Origin: Tubiluchus corallicola
Taxonomy: Eukaryota > Priapulida > Priapulimorpha > Priapulimorphida > Tubiluchidae
Reading direction: 5' to 3'
DNA length: 64,000 bases
NCBI GenBank assembly: GCA_030141605.1
Contig: JAQGDQ010000009.1
Coordinates: 465,001 to 529,000, forward strand
Shown here: in pieces, positions 32,801-45,999 of the stretch
How positions within the stretch are numbered: the first letter of the stretch is position 1
Layout: each line of letters opens with the position of its first letter
Translations under genes and position numbers: made by a program
The notes under the pieces: model-generated
What the model saw: only the letters and a program-made list of their open reading frames with translations
Told to the model about the DNA's origin: nothing
The model's database searches: none

Positions 32801-35800
32801 AACAGTGACATATTATCCTACGCGCAGTTATCGAAATTTGATAAAATATTATGATTATACAAATGTCGCCATAGATCCATTTAGAATATACTTCCGTTTG
32901 ATGTGTTGTGTCATAGCGGAAAAATGTGACCATTAACTGACTACTTCGCTGATGCTAAATAAAGCTGGCTGAATGGAACGAAGCAGGTAATGTGAGCATA
33001 ACATTTCCTATTTCTACCACAGTTATGTACAAGCATTTCATACGTACAATATTTTATTTATGGATTCCATGTTGAATTTGGGATTGTAGTGTAAGTGCTG
33101 CTATTTTAAATTCACGCATTGGCATTGACTCTGCATTTGCTACTAATCCGTGCTTGAAATTTTCCAGTGTCTAAATATTTTTGCCTTCATCAGGAATCGG
33201 CAGCATTTGCGACAGTGGAGCTTTTCTCGCAAGAAACTACCTTCGAATGGTAACCCGTATGTTCTCCTGCTAAATATGATGAAATTGGATATTATTAAGT
33301 TTTTGCGATTATCAGTCACTGTTTTCACATTATTATGCTTTTCAGGTTTTCCAAAGAGGATTAAAAGATATTCATATGAGCATAGATCTCTGGATGCATT
33401 ATGTCAATTATTTCAAAGACCGCCATTATAAAGACGACGATTATGTCGACAAGATGCGAGAGTATGCTATATTTCAATGAGCAAAATGATATTGTGATTT
33501 ATGTTACACAAGTTTATTGTTATTCATGTTACTTATTTACATTTGTACATATGCTCGTGAATATTGGTTAAATACATGTCAAGCACAATACTTTAACTTT
33601 AGAATTCAATTATGTGTATTTTATAAATACAAACAGCATATTGAAAATACTTTTTTATTGTAAGAAAAAGCTACAGTATAGAAAATTTCTGTAAAGAAAA
33701 ATAAAAACTTGCCTTGATTGCCTTGGTTTTTGACTCTTTATTGTTTTCATTTCTGAAACGCTAACATTTACAGCATAGAATAGAACCATTTCTCCATCAA
33801 GCACACAATGTAAAATTTTGACACCTTTTTATCAATTGTTTATAGTTTTGCTGTGACAAAGTGATTTACTTTTCAATTTTTACAATTTTTCCTTGATAAA
33901 TAATTCTAATTTGATAGCTTGTTTTTCTTGTGGGCACTATAATTTCCTAACTAATTTTGGTAGGTTATATGAACGCGCTATATCCACTGCCGGAGAAGAG
34001 TACAAGTCTGATCGTTTGTGGGAGTCGTACATTGGATGGGAAAAAGAGCTGAACAACATTCGCAACATCACTAATATCTATGATCGCCTTCTGGCCATAC
34101 CAACTCAGTATCTCAACACAAATTTTACACGGTAATCCTCGTTATCTTTTTTAAATTAATATCTCAGAATACACCTTTTACTTTAGTATTTTTCTTTTGT
34201 GGCAACTTCCGGGCTTCGTTTATGTAGAACACTGCAAATGCAGGTGGAACATTAAAAAAGACTGTTGTTGGTGATAATTAAATTGTTAACTGGCAGCCCC
34301 GAGTACAAACATACTTTGTACCAAATTGTATCAAAGTTCTAACTAAGCTGCTTATTTATGATTGTAGAGAGACTTGCAGGTCATTCATTACAGTTTTATT
34401 CATATCATCCTTGATTACTTTATGCCATGCGATCAAACATGTTTATTTGCTTTAAAAAATTAATTAATTTTTTAAAGTTAATGTCGCTCAACAACTGTTC
34501 AGTTTTTGGCATTTTCCAAGAGAAGACTCACAGATAACAATGACCAGCAAAGCCACATTAACTGTCAACCGCAAGAGTTAATTGTAGTGCTGGTTGCAAA
34601 AAATACTTTAATAAAAGTAGTGAAATTGCAATTTCCTGCTACTTATTTTCAAAGTTTAGCCACTCACAAGTCTAGTGCTACTAATTTTAGTAGTGTCGCT
34701 ATGTAGATATGTAGAAGCACTACTACCCAACACTGTATGTACTCACCAGCAGGTATTGAGAAGTATTGTAACAGTAATGTGCCCCTTATGTCTAACATAC
34801 ATTGTCTTTTGTCCATTGAAATGCCTTTGTAAACTAATTTTGTATAAGCTTTTCAATATTAAATAGTGATAACTTAATGACAATTTTTATGCAGTGCGAA
34901 TAATCGCATTGTTACAGCAGTGCTTAATAACCTTAGTACAATTTAACTTTTCAGGTTTTCAATTAGATCTTTATTGTATTAGGTAATCATAAAAAATGGA
35001 TGCTAGTGCTTGCATAGCAGTTGGTCAAAGTTATTTCATTATGGGTATTTCATTATCAACAAGTTAAGTAAAAAGAAATTACTTCAAATGTATTAAATTT
35101 CCGACAGAATGTAGTTTCGTGTAAACCTCTGTGCATTTAAAAAATACCGTACTCAATAAAAATACACTGTTGAAATATTTTAATATTCATTTAGTTGCCA
35201 AATATATACATTTGCAATCTTACAATAATTTCATAACATTATCCACATATGAATTATTAGATTCTTCAAAAATACTAAATTCTATTTTGTAACGTGAATA
35301 TCCTACATTGCGTGATCTTTGACCGTCAAATTTATGCACAGATTTCAGACACATGTGAACAGTAACGATCCCCGAGATCTGCTGACTACAGATGAATTCC
35401 TAAGCCTTCGGCGTCTAATAAATGAAGGCAAGGATGAAGGTGCTGATGCCTCACCTGATACACCTCCAGAAGACTCTGCCGGAGGAGACGATGAAGCTCC
35501 TCCTGGTGTTGATGAACCACCAGGGACTGATGGACAGGAGAACAAGACTGGAGAAGCAAAGTCAAAAGTATGTAATTTACCTGCATTTTTGTTTTGCCAT
35601 GTTGCACTTCGAAGTTTTGATCTGCAATTCTGAAAGAGAAATGTGGTATCTTAAATTTGTTTTCATCCAATGATTTTTTTGCCAATAACGTAGTAAAGGC
35701 TTCATGCCTCATTGGTATAAAATGCCATTAGATGATGTTCCTGAATTGTTAAATGTTCTTGTGTTGTTTAGAATTAGCTAAATTTCTGAGCAATAATGAG

Positions 35801-38800
35801 ATTCCATGAGCTTCATCGACAGGTGAGATTCTCCAGGAAAGTTGCAACTCTAAGCTTCTTTTCTCCTATTCTAAAATAAAACTGCTTTTCTGGAATTATT
35901 AAGCTGTTAGAATTATTTCCATTGATTTAATTAATTTTGTGTTTTAGACTAGCGAAGCAGAAGTAGCAGAATTAAGGAGGAAGATCATCGAAATTAGAAG
36001 AACCATTTTTGATAAAACATCTGCTGAACAAACTGAGCGTAAAGTGTATGAAGAACATGTACGTAGATTAGAGATGAGCTAATCTAATGTGCAATGTTAA
36101 TTTGAATGCATGATAGTGTATCTTTTTCATTTTATTGGCCAGAATAGTTAGTAGTAGTAGCAGCAGCAGCTGGAGCCGTAGTAAAATTCTTTGTTGTAGA
36201 CTTTATAAAAGCTTTTTTGAGAGTGGATAAACTTTCAGATATGCTACCATTCCATCCAATAGTAATATTTTTGGGAATTTTGTGGTTAAAAATTGCTAGG
36301 TGGGTCCTCGCCTTTATTTTTTAAGTGTGGAACACAAAACCAAATGTACACGGTCAGTCATAATTAAAATAGAATGCATGTGTATAAAGAACCACTGGGG
36401 ACTCCTGGACAGCAGAACATTAAGACTTATTGTTTGTATTGTTTACATGGTGAAAAAAGGAAAAAAACAATAAAAAGTCATAAAAGTTAATAAAATTAGC
36501 AATCATTATGCTTTGTCCTAAAACCATTTCTAAATTTGTGCTTTTTTCGCGTATTTGGGTACTAATTGTCTTACGAATTAATTAGCTGTTTTGGTAACAG
36601 CTTTGGAGTACATATTTGAAATAAGAAAGATGTTAAGGGTGCCGTAAAGGCAGAAAAACATTGTCAGACTCAAACTCGCATTGTACAAAATCGAGGGTTA
36701 TGGCCTAACTAACTGACCTAGCTTGTCTTAGCTAGTTGGACAAATATTAAGAATACTGAGTTGTACCATCTCTCATTTAAAAATGTCTTGCTCTCCAAGT
36801 GTGCTACTAAATCTTTAGTATTCATTATTTTTCCATGTTAAATTCCGTTTATAAAATCACTTGAGCACATTAACTTCATTGCTAATTAATACAATAAGTT
36901 TTCGCTTAACGATGCTAATGCATTCCAACAAAACGCAACGTTTACTGAAACGTCATTATATGAAAGAATGTGAAAGACCGTTCACTGAGTTGCCCTGCAA
37001 CACAAAAATTAATAATGTATGGTTATGTAAAGCCCTCAGTTGCCTTGCCATACAAAAAGTAATAACCGTTGGCCCTTAAATCAGAGAACTTTATGACCTT
37101 TATTCCTGACAGTTTTTAACTAAAAGTTAAAGAGAACTGAAGTTTCCAGCAAAAATGCAAAATTCAGATTTGAAAGATATACTGTACTTCTTGCATAAAT
37201 GCATCTTCCTCTGATTGATCCATCCCCTTGTGCCATTTCTTTTTTTCTGTGCTTGTTTTTTAAAAAAATCTAGCAGTGGTTGCATAAACTCTCTTTTTTG
37301 CTAAAACGTCTCAATGATGTAAAGCATTAGTAGCACCTTGTCTCAATTCTGAACTTCATACTTTGTCTGGGTTATTTTCACAAAAAAATTCAAGTCTAAC
37401 GTCAGTACTTTTGAAATCGTCAGCCATTTCTGTTTAACGCACCTGAGTTCTAGCATTGTTCTTCCAGTAATGTAAATATTTCCCCTTGTTTTTCCTACAA
37501 CCCAGTAATGTAACACGACACATTTTTGTCAGAGGGATTTCATGTCTACACACAGTAGGAAAGTGCAGTTAGCGAGTGGTCAGCAGTGAATCGTAGCTTG
37601 CTGCCTCTCACTGCTTAATAAAACAAATTATTACTGTTAATTTCTGTTACCAGTGATTTCTGTTAATAGGGCTTCTTCATAAAGCGTGTGCAGTAAACAT
37701 AATTTCAGTGCTGGAAGGCCAGATAAGTCATCATTAAAGTGAAACACATGTCTTTAAGTGAATAAAACGTGCCATAAGATCAGCGTTGTTAAACCGAAAC
37801 ATTGTTAAACATGGCGTCGTTAAGCGAGGAATTACTGTACTTATTTTCGAAAGTCGGTATGAATGCCTTTAGATGTGCAAAATATTTATGTATTGTTATT
37901 TTTTTAAATAGATCAAAAGACCGTATTTTCATGTGAAGCCATTGGAAAGGGCACAGTTGAACAACTGGAAATCATATTTGGACTTTGAAATAAGCCAGGG
38001 CAATCATAAAAAGATTGTTATTTTATTTGAGCGGTGTGTTATTGCTTGTGCACTTTATGAGGACTTATGGATGAAGGTACCTTTGCCGTCTGTTTAATAT
38101 CGTGTAATTTTACCTAGCGTCAGAGTCTCTCATTGCTCGTGTCTCTATATTTCTCTTCTTTCCTGAACGTCTTTCTCTTCTCATAGCCTTTTCTGTCTTT
38201 TGTTCATTTTCTTCACTCTTTCAGCTTTATTTATTATTTTCTAGAATACTTCACGTTTATCCATTTAGTTATTCCAGTATGTAATTTATTAACTAACATT
38301 ACTTATATGTGGCTGTGAAAAATTAAATTCCTTAATATTTTGCTATGTGAGCTCTTTGTTTGCTCATACTACTTGATCATTTACAGTATGCTAAATACAT
38401 GGAAGAAAGAGATGCTGAAAGTGCCAGAGATGTCTACAGGCGTGCATGCACAATACATCTGCCGAAGAAAATCAATATGAATCTTGCTTGGTCCATGTCT
38501 GAAGAAAAACTTGGTAAGCCAAGCTTCTGCACCTGCGTTTTTACAGCTGTTGTAGTAACTATACCTGTCATTTATCTAGTAATGTTTGAGTTGTTTGCCC
38601 TTGCTTATAAGTATGTTTTTTTTGGTAACTAATTCTCCCAATTATTTGCTTAATTGATTATCTTGAAATTTATGTTAGTGGTTATCATTAATCTGCTTGT
38701 ATTTTAATTGTTTCATATGTGTTTACAGGAAACTATGAAGTTGCTGCACAAATATTATCAGATTTACATGAGAGAATGCCTGGAATGCTTGTAATTGCAT

Positions 38801-41800
38801 TGCGGAGAATTTCACTGGAGCGACGCTTCAAACATCATGAAAAGGCATTAGCTCTGCTAAACGATAACTTGTCACAGGCTTCAAGCCCTGATTTGCAGAT
38901 GTTGTTTGCAGTGAGACTGTCACGCTACCATATGAAGGTAAGTACTAGTTACAGAATTAGATGCTGTTTCACATTTCTGCCTCTTGCTAAGTCGTTGTAA
39001 ACAATTGACTTATAAATAGTATTTATTTATTTTTATCAACAAAATTGTTTTGAGCTAAATGGTAACAAAACGCTGTCACTTAAGGTTCCTTATACGAATT
39101 AATTTCTTAGATAATTTATTTTAAATAAATGTATTTGTTAACAAATTGATTGGTGTTTGCATCACAGATACTGAACGATCCCACCAAAGCACAGGAAACT
39201 ATTGTTAAAACATTGGATGAAGGAAACACGAATGTGCGATTGTACATGCAACTGTTAGACATTGCATATCAAAGTAATCCAGTTGACGAATCACTGGCAC
39301 TTAGTACTTTTGAACGAATCCTAAACGATGACACTATTTCCAAAGACGACAAATTGCGATTTTCTCAGCGACGTATAGAATTTGTTGAAGACTTTGGAGA
39401 AGATATTTCAAAGTATGACGCATTTTGTTTTGCCTATTAATTGCACTCCTGAACAGTAATGGATAATAAATAAAACTGGCACCCACAATTTTTAATCTGC
39501 CTTAACTGGGTAATGCAGTCATGTTTATTGTTTAAAACTTTTATTGATAATGGGTTTGTCACTAGGAATTACGAGAAAGTATCTGCTATTGTTACACTTA
39601 CGAAAAAATGTATAGTCAAATGTAGTTAGCCTGCCACATAATTTTCATTCTTAATACTTTAGTCATTAAATTTTTTGTTGCTATATTTCAAAATTATGCA
39701 AACGAATAAAATGAACCATTTCTAAATAGAATTGTAGGTTTTACTGATGAACACAAAAACCTGGAAAAGTCTGCAATAGAAGTAGTCAGCAGTAAAAAAC
39801 GTGGTTCATCGCCGTAAGTATTTTAAACTATTTTTATTACTTGAGTAGGTTTCACTAAGTTGAGAGCTCTGTATTAACCACATGAATGCATAGGATGTTC
39901 AATTTTTGTTGTATAGTAAACCATTAGGAGAGTATGACAAAATAAGGCCACTGAGTTATGTAACTGATGCATATCTAATAACATTATTGTGTGCAGTGAT
40001 TGTAAATTATAATCCTTTAAAAATCATATTTATTCAAATGCGCAAATGGACAGTGTAGGTATAGAGACAATGGAGTACTGCTAGTTAATTGTTAGGTTCG
40101 GGATGGAATCTTGAATACACATGCCTTTTGCTCAGATTTAAAAGTGGGTTTGGGTGGCTACAAATCTAGTTTAAATTCTACATGTTCAAAAGATTTATCT
40201 AGCAAGGGATAAAGTTCTTTCCTAATTAGGTGCAAGTATAAATACTATAGCAAGAATTCTATATATATATGTTTGTGTGTGTGTGCGTACGTGCGTGCGT
40301 GTAATCGAATTCGAACTAAAAAATCTCATTCTGACTGGAACTTCAAAGTTAATTATGAAGCTGAATATGACGAGTATATCACAATCTTTTCATTTTCTTT
40401 TTCGTACACTATGATACATTTTTAAAACGTGATTTTCATCAAAAGATAGTACCAAGGAAATCTTTTATTTTACTGTTCCATTATGGCTGCACCATTATGC
40501 CTGATTTGCCATATTGGACAAGGAGCTCTCTGCCCCCTGGCAAGATAGCAGGTCAGGCCAATGCAGATTAGTATTTTCTACCAAATGAGAATGATGTGAT
40601 CGTCGTGTTATTTAGTGTTAAAACGAATTTCTTTTCTACGCAACTTAATGTTTGCTAAACTATTTTTAGTAGCCCAGATGCAAATTCCAAGAAGAAAAAG
40701 GTCAAGTCAGTTGCTACTGTTCCAGCAGCCACCACCACCTACCAAACGTCTTATGCTGCAACTCCACCATCTCAACCTGTTGCACAGTCAGCTTACACTT
40801 CTTCACAACAATATACAACGCCGCCACCGTCCATGTATGGAGCAGCCGCTACCCAACAACCATACACAGCACATTATGGGCAAACGTGGCCTGGATATAA
40901 TCAAATGGTATTTGTAAATTTATCAGTAACTAGTATTGCCTCGAAGAAGAATATTTCATGTGAACTTACTCGGTTTCAATTTTGTAGTAGTGGATGAATA
41001 TTGTGCAGAGTAGAGAACTCTAGCACAGCAATATACTCACTAACTGTACTTAAAAAATCTGAAAATAAATAAAAAATAAGTAAATTGAAATAGTTAACTA
41101 GATAAACAAAATTTTCACTTGTTCACAAAACATACGTAAACATCTAATTTTGGTAAATAACTACAGTCATATCATCGTTTTCGAACGTCTCCGTACTCGC
41201 ACAAATCGGTTTTCGATCAGAAAATTCCAACTGAAATTGTCTCCGTTCTCAACCAGAATTTGGTACTCGACCAATCCCCAAACACATGATGAACACATGC
41301 GCGCCAAGCCGAGCGTAACTGACCACACCCGAGAGTAGTCACGCACGTGTTTCCAATCTTGCCTACGTATGCCATCACACTGCTACCAACACGTAAGGTT
41401 TTTTCATACAGGAATAATTATGTTTTTCTTTCTAAGTAATTCTATTGTGTTTTTCTTGTCAGTTATTATCACTTATCAGATAAACATTTTTACATTATTA
41501 TATTTCATTTTAGTAATACTTTACAGTTCATTTGGTTCTTGAGAACGGATTATTTGCTTTTACATTATTTATTATGGGAATAAATGATTCGGTACTCAAC
41601 CAAATCGGTTTTCAAACACTTTTTAAGAATGAATTATGGTCGAAAACAGAGGTATGACTGTACATGTATCATCTGTTTATATGTACTGAAAAAAATTTTA
41701 ACTAGATATTTATCTTCAATATCCGACAATGGTAGTGTGTTTACGAAAACTCAGTTATTATAGGAATTGTATTTATTTTTTTCCAGGGATATGACTACAG

Positions 41801-41840
41801 CCAAAATTGGTCAGGATACAACTATTATGGCCAACAATAG
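29883..41840 (+). CDS. PRPF39: PRPF39-type U1 snRNP-associated splicing factor with N-terminal SAP domain
   Basis: HAT-repeat protein of the Prp39 family, which helps U1 snRNP engage 5' splice sites. Coding exons: 29883-30006, 30930-32107, 32581-32706, 33346-33461, 33964-34131, 35342-35567, 35948-36058, 37912-38076, 38387-38513, 38729-38937, 39168-39412, 39730-39813, 40670-40907 and 41787-41840. All phases match, giving about 1056 residues against 669 in human. Residues 6-41 form a SAP domain ([31 protein letters not shown]). Residues 42 to about 400 are acidic and low complexity. The HAT body then carries [73 protein letters not shown] and [13 protein letters not shown]. The tail is Pro/Gln/Tyr-rich, ending in YNYYGQQ. 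The start is the first ATG after a tatag acceptor at 29837, so a 5' UTR exon is likely. The SAP domain is the oddity. Confidence 0.95.
36892..37837. mobile_element. pogo/mariner-like MITE in PRPF39 intron
   Basis: A 946-bp insert bounded by TA dinucleotides (36890-36891, 37838-37839) and by inverted repeats. The left end is caataagttttcgcttaacg. The right end, read inward, is cagtaattcctcgcttaacg. Agreement is good over about 25 bp. No transposase frame remains. The superfamily is inferred from the TA target and the cagta..tcgcttaacga terminus. Confidence 0.6.
41164..41660. mobile_element. pogo/mariner-like MITE in last PRPF39 intron
   Basis: A 497-bp insert flanked by TA (41162-41163 and 41661-41662). 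The ends are cagtcatatcatcgttttcg and, read inward from the right, cagtcatacctctgttttcg. Internal sequence repeats tactcg/aaatcggttttc motifs. CAGTCATACCTC-type termini with TA duplication fit pogo-like Tc1/mariner elements. Non-autonomous. Confidence 0.75.
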
Positions 41841-42240
41841 CTTCAAGCTGAAGATGCCTTTATGTACGTGTTCCGAATTTAGTCTGTATAGTTAAATAAA
41901 TTTTCTTGTATATTTAGTTAGTATACCTGTGCTAATTTCACTGCTCTAAAATGTTACTTTACTAAATGTCTAGAAAAGCTTTCCGTTGCAGTAGACAGGT
42001 AGTTAGTACACAGTTTTATATGGATTTGGTGTTACAGCACGCATGCTTCATTGGAAAATAAATCCCATTCATTTACTTCAGTTCAAATTAATTTGGTGAA
42101 AAAATTTTGCAAACAGTCTCATGTTAACCAGTTATGAACAATTTTGTAAGTTACAAAATTTGTATCTTTAAAGTAAAATAAATACATTCCACCACTCTTA
42201 ACAGTAATCACAAGTTTTTGTATTTTTTTATTCTATAGTT
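41841..42240 (+). promoter_or_regulatory. PRPF39 3' UTR with three AATAAA signals
   Basis: AATAAA hexamers occur at 41895-41900, 42057-42062 and 42177-42182 downstream of the PRPF39 stop at 41838-41840. Any of these could direct polyadenylation. The last is followed by a T-rich stretch (tttttgtatttttttattc), typical of a downstream element. Confidence 0.6.
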
Positions 42241-43869
42241 TTTTCCATGTTACATATATCATGATGGATTTTTTAATACATTAAAAAACAAATATCAAAG
42301 TGCCAAGTTCAATCACATGAAGAGAGAGAACAGAGAACTCGTGCCTTGTTTTTTCGGTCTTTTGACCCTAACGACTTCAAAAACTTAGGTGTCCGTGTCC
42401 TAATAACCGTGTCCAGGCTGCCATGCAAAGTACCATGTTTTTGAAATGGACATTGGTTTTCTAATAATTTGGTAGTATTTTTAGTCCAAGTAGCTGCTCA
42501 TCTAGATGTTATTGTTGTTCTATACGAATGGTTTCTTTTTAGATGTTAATGTACTTGAAAGTTTACATCAATTAAAAAAATTGGCATTTGAGGTACAACA
42601 GCCATTCTTTACAAATCGCTCAAGTTTGCAGATGCAGGTGTGTTATTTTCTTAACAAACATTAAGCACAAAACCCAAAATGCCCAACATAATTTAATTTT
42701 CCACTACAACACTGCTTATGAAATAGCACTTACTGTTGAAAGTTTGTGACAAAGAGAGATAATAGTTAGCACTTAAATATCTTTGTAATATTTACACAGG
42801 TTTTAAAAATTTCATTGCAGTTCGTCTCTTGAGTTAATTATGAAGTACATTTACACCCACGTTCTTTCTTGATTTAAGTGCACTTGTTGTGCTTTTAATC
42901 ATGAGGGAGGAAACTTTATTTCTTCACATACAAATTTTTTCAGTAGTGCTTTATTATTTTATCAATTTACCTCACACAACTTATGGTAACTGCAATACAA
43001 CAACACTAAATTTTATAAAACTAAAATAACAAGGATGTGGTTACATTGTATTTTTCATTGTGGCACAAACCCAGGTGCACCAGATGTGCCACTGGAAATG
43101 TGTAGTTGTGAACAATGCATACTTACATAAACATTAGGCTGTCCTCGATGGTACTCGATTCTATCCACAATGTGTCAACCAACTGCTGTCATTGACTGTC
43201 TGTCATATTATAAACATGTTTAAAAGCTGACTAAAAAAAGGTACTTTGAGAACATAAAAACATATACATAAAGCGAGGTTATAACAGACTTTATGCATGG
43301 TTCATATGAGCTACATCGTTGTTAATTAATGACGGCCTTTGCTACTTTCTAATCTTGATGGTTTGAAGTATCAGCACCATATCAGCAAAGGTGTAAAGTG
43401 CAGATGTAAATGAGGCACCACTGACTGCACTATGAAATTTTTTTCAACAGCTGCTGCTACTTGGGATTCAGCCTTATTCAACAGTCTGTTAATGCCATAG
43501 ATCAAAGAAAATTCCTCTGATTTCGAAATTGTAACCATAAAGTTGTAACTTAGATATGATCAGAATCAGTTCATTAAAAATATCTAATGACTCTACTGTA
43601 GAAGCGTTGCCATTTACACTGAATATCAGGTGTCAGCATTAAACCACGACAACCCTTGCTGCAATAACATTACATCACTAATGTTTGTGTATATATATAT
43701 ATATATATCACAGCTAAATAGTTACTAAATATCTAAATTAGTACATCTTTGCTTATACACACACTTTTCATCCATTGTGCCAGTGTCAATCAAAATGCTT
43801 GCAGAAGTACTATATTCAGAAGTTTTTCACTTGGATTAATTCTAATCTCCTAGCATCACTGAATGGCAG
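42241..43869. other. Tail-to-tail intergenic region PRPF39 / COA6
   Basis: AT-rich sequence between the convergent ends of PRPF39 and COA6. A short (TA)n run lies at about 43690-43708. A minus-strand AATAAA (tttatt on the plus strand near 42950) could serve COA6. No exon or element is recognised. Confidence 0.4.
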
Positions 43870-44465
43870 TTAAGTTTTATTATCAGAGTCTGTTATTGGT
43901 TCGTAACCTTCTGTTTCTATTTTCTCCTTGTACTGTAGATATCTTCGTCGTCTGTCAAAATGCTCTACCTGAAATTGAAAACATAGTCACAGCAGTTTTC
44001 TAAACAAAGTGCTTACCGTAGTCTCGTTGTCAATTTTTCATTAACGTAATATGGCTTCTATGTTCTTCTGTATGAATGAAGCTGATAGCTTCATGACTAT
44101 TGCTCTGCTATGAGAAGCCAAGCAACAAATGTAAATTTTATAACAGGACTGTAAATTTAACACCAGACTGTGTTAAACAAAAAAAAGTAATATAACAGTT
44201 ATACCTCTTTATACCGCCCACCTCGAAACCGGAAAAAGTTGGCATTACAAGGAGTTTGGCATTATAATAAGCTGTGTTAAATTTTGCCATAGATGGATCA
44301 CAAAACAGACAGACAAGCGTAAACAGGTTAAAGTCCTCAATTTCCACTCTAAAGGTTAATGAATTAAAAGATTATATATGAAATTAATCATTTACGAATT
44401 AATGACTCAGTCAAAATCAATCAACTTTATTAAATCATTTTCGTTCACATTTTAAATGTGTCTTG

Positions 44466-44497
<32 letters not shown>

Positions 44498-44854
44498 CAT
44501 GTGTGTGTATAAAAAAGATTTAAGTCATAAATAACTACAAATTTCTCTTGGGATTTGCTTGGATGATTCTTAGAAAACAAGCAAAATATCACGCTGGCAA
44601 AAATCACAAGTTGGTGGAAAAATTAACTTGTTTTGATTTAGACAAATTATTAAGTCAACAATCAGCAAGAAAACATATTGTCCAGTTATAACACTTGCCC
44701 ATGTCTTTGGACACAGATCCTCATAAATTTTTCTAAACTGTTTACACATTGATGCTTCTTCGTTATTTTCTTCTAGACACTTAAAAAATGCATCACGGGA
44801 ATCCCAGCACCTTTTTCGTTCAGCTTGGGTTGGTGGCTTTGAAGAATCACGCAT
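43870..44854 (-). CDS. COA6: COA6 cytochrome c oxidase assembly factor
   Basis: Small twin-Cys protein of the mitochondrial intermembrane space that helps copper delivery to the CuA site of COX2. Two coding exons, 44854-44695 and 43964-43870, join across gtgtta..ggtag with phase 1 to give 84 residues. The protein shows the diagnostic CX9C (CWDSRDAFFKC) and CX10C (CKQFRKIYEDLC) pairs, then PKTWAKHFDRRRRYLQYKEK, colinear with the human COA6 C-terminal half. The length matches the family. A cag acceptor just upstream on the minus strand (exon edge at about 44881) implies a spliced 5' UTR. An AATAAA hexamer lies inside the last codons (Asn-Lys just before Thr-stop), a curiosity. COX6B was considered and rejected because of the CX10C spacing. 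Confidence 0.93.
44462..44496. repeat. (TA)n microsatellite in COA6 intron
   Basis: A simple TA run followed by atgtgtgtgta. It lies in the single COA6 coding intron. Confidence 0.85.
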
Positions 44855-44881
44855 TGTAAATTACAGTATTGACAGGAAACC

Positions 44882-45499
44882 CTGAAAGCAAAAAACGCAA
44901 TTTGTATTTTTGGAAATTTACATCCAGTTTTTGAAAAAAAACGTACACATAGTGAAATTAATATATGTCTACATTATACATCATGTACATCTTCAAGTCC
45001 AAATAAAATAAATCTCAAATCAGTAGTAACAATTTTCTTTGAAAAGTTTCGCATACTGCAGTCAGAATTCAACACTCAGAGGCATTAGAATAGCTCAGCA
45101 CTTCTTTATTATTAAGATATATGAAACTTCATGCAATCAGCACAATTTAGGTACGATTTCTGTGTGCAATTTTTAAACAAATTATTGGCGTTTTACTAGG
45201 GAACAAAATCAGGTATGCATGATCTTTGCGAGACCACTTTTCATTGGTGACTCGAACATCTTTAAAACTGAAATCGAAACTATTGAAATTTAGTTTTTAC
45301 TTTCAGTATGCGTCTTGTTACCTGCAACTTTCTCAGTTTTTTATCGTGCAGCACGCCATAAATTTTGTCGCAAGATGGGGGATCTTTACCTTATTTTCAC
45401 TTTTTGACAGTGTGAGAATCGTGATTTCAAAATTGTTTCAACACTTATTCAAACTCAGAGAAAGCTGATACAGACAACTTAAAAGCACAAGAAAACCCT
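44882..45499. other. COA6 upstream region
   Basis: This should contain the COA6 5' UTR exon and promoter. No motif clear enough to name was found. Open frames here are short and not protein-like. Confidence 0.35.
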
Positions 45500-45920
45500 A
45501 CGCTTACATAAAGCTTAAAAAATTCGCCTTGAAATTTTATACCACTTACATACTACCTTTTCGTATACATAGCTTGCATCGACTGTAACACTGTATAAAA
45601 CGTGTAAATTTAGACTCCCGCAATGACCGTTAGGTACAGCCATTTTGACCAGTAGGTCATTTGAAACAAGTTCTGATAACATTAAGTAAAGCTTGAAAAA
45701 ATTGTCAGAGCATTCGTAGCATACATGTTGCTAATTAATCAAAATTTTAAATTACTATATCTTGTCAATAAGTTTTAAGATGAAAACAAATGAAAATTCC
45801 TTTCAACGCGAATGCGATATGTGCATAAAATTGCTGTAAAGTAGTATAATTTTTTAAGGTGATTTTTGTGAAACCTACTTCAGGTGCCCCCTTTCTTGTC
45901 CTTTAAGAGAAAGTTTGCCC
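45500..45920 (+). repeat. Dispersed repeat family R1, copy 2
   Basis: Closely matches 54820-55380: gcttgcatcgactgtaacact, aacgtgtaaatttaga, tttgaaacaagttctgataa, tgttgctaattaa, then gaaaattcctttcaacgcga and acctacttcaggtgcccc. It is in the same orientation as the right copy, and the two flank the LINE and LTR insertions. Confidence 0.7.
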
Positions 45921-45999
45921 TTAAGGAGCAGAGTCTACTTAGTACATAGTGTGTTTGACTTAGTATTATGCAATTGTCTTGCTAACTGACTCTGCTGGT

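Noticed and set aside
44570-44694. Extension of the COA6 frame past TWA (SVITGQYVF...)
   Set aside because: The frame runs into the intron. Splicing at gtgtta to the exon at 43964 restores the conserved FDRRR..YLQYKEK C-terminus.
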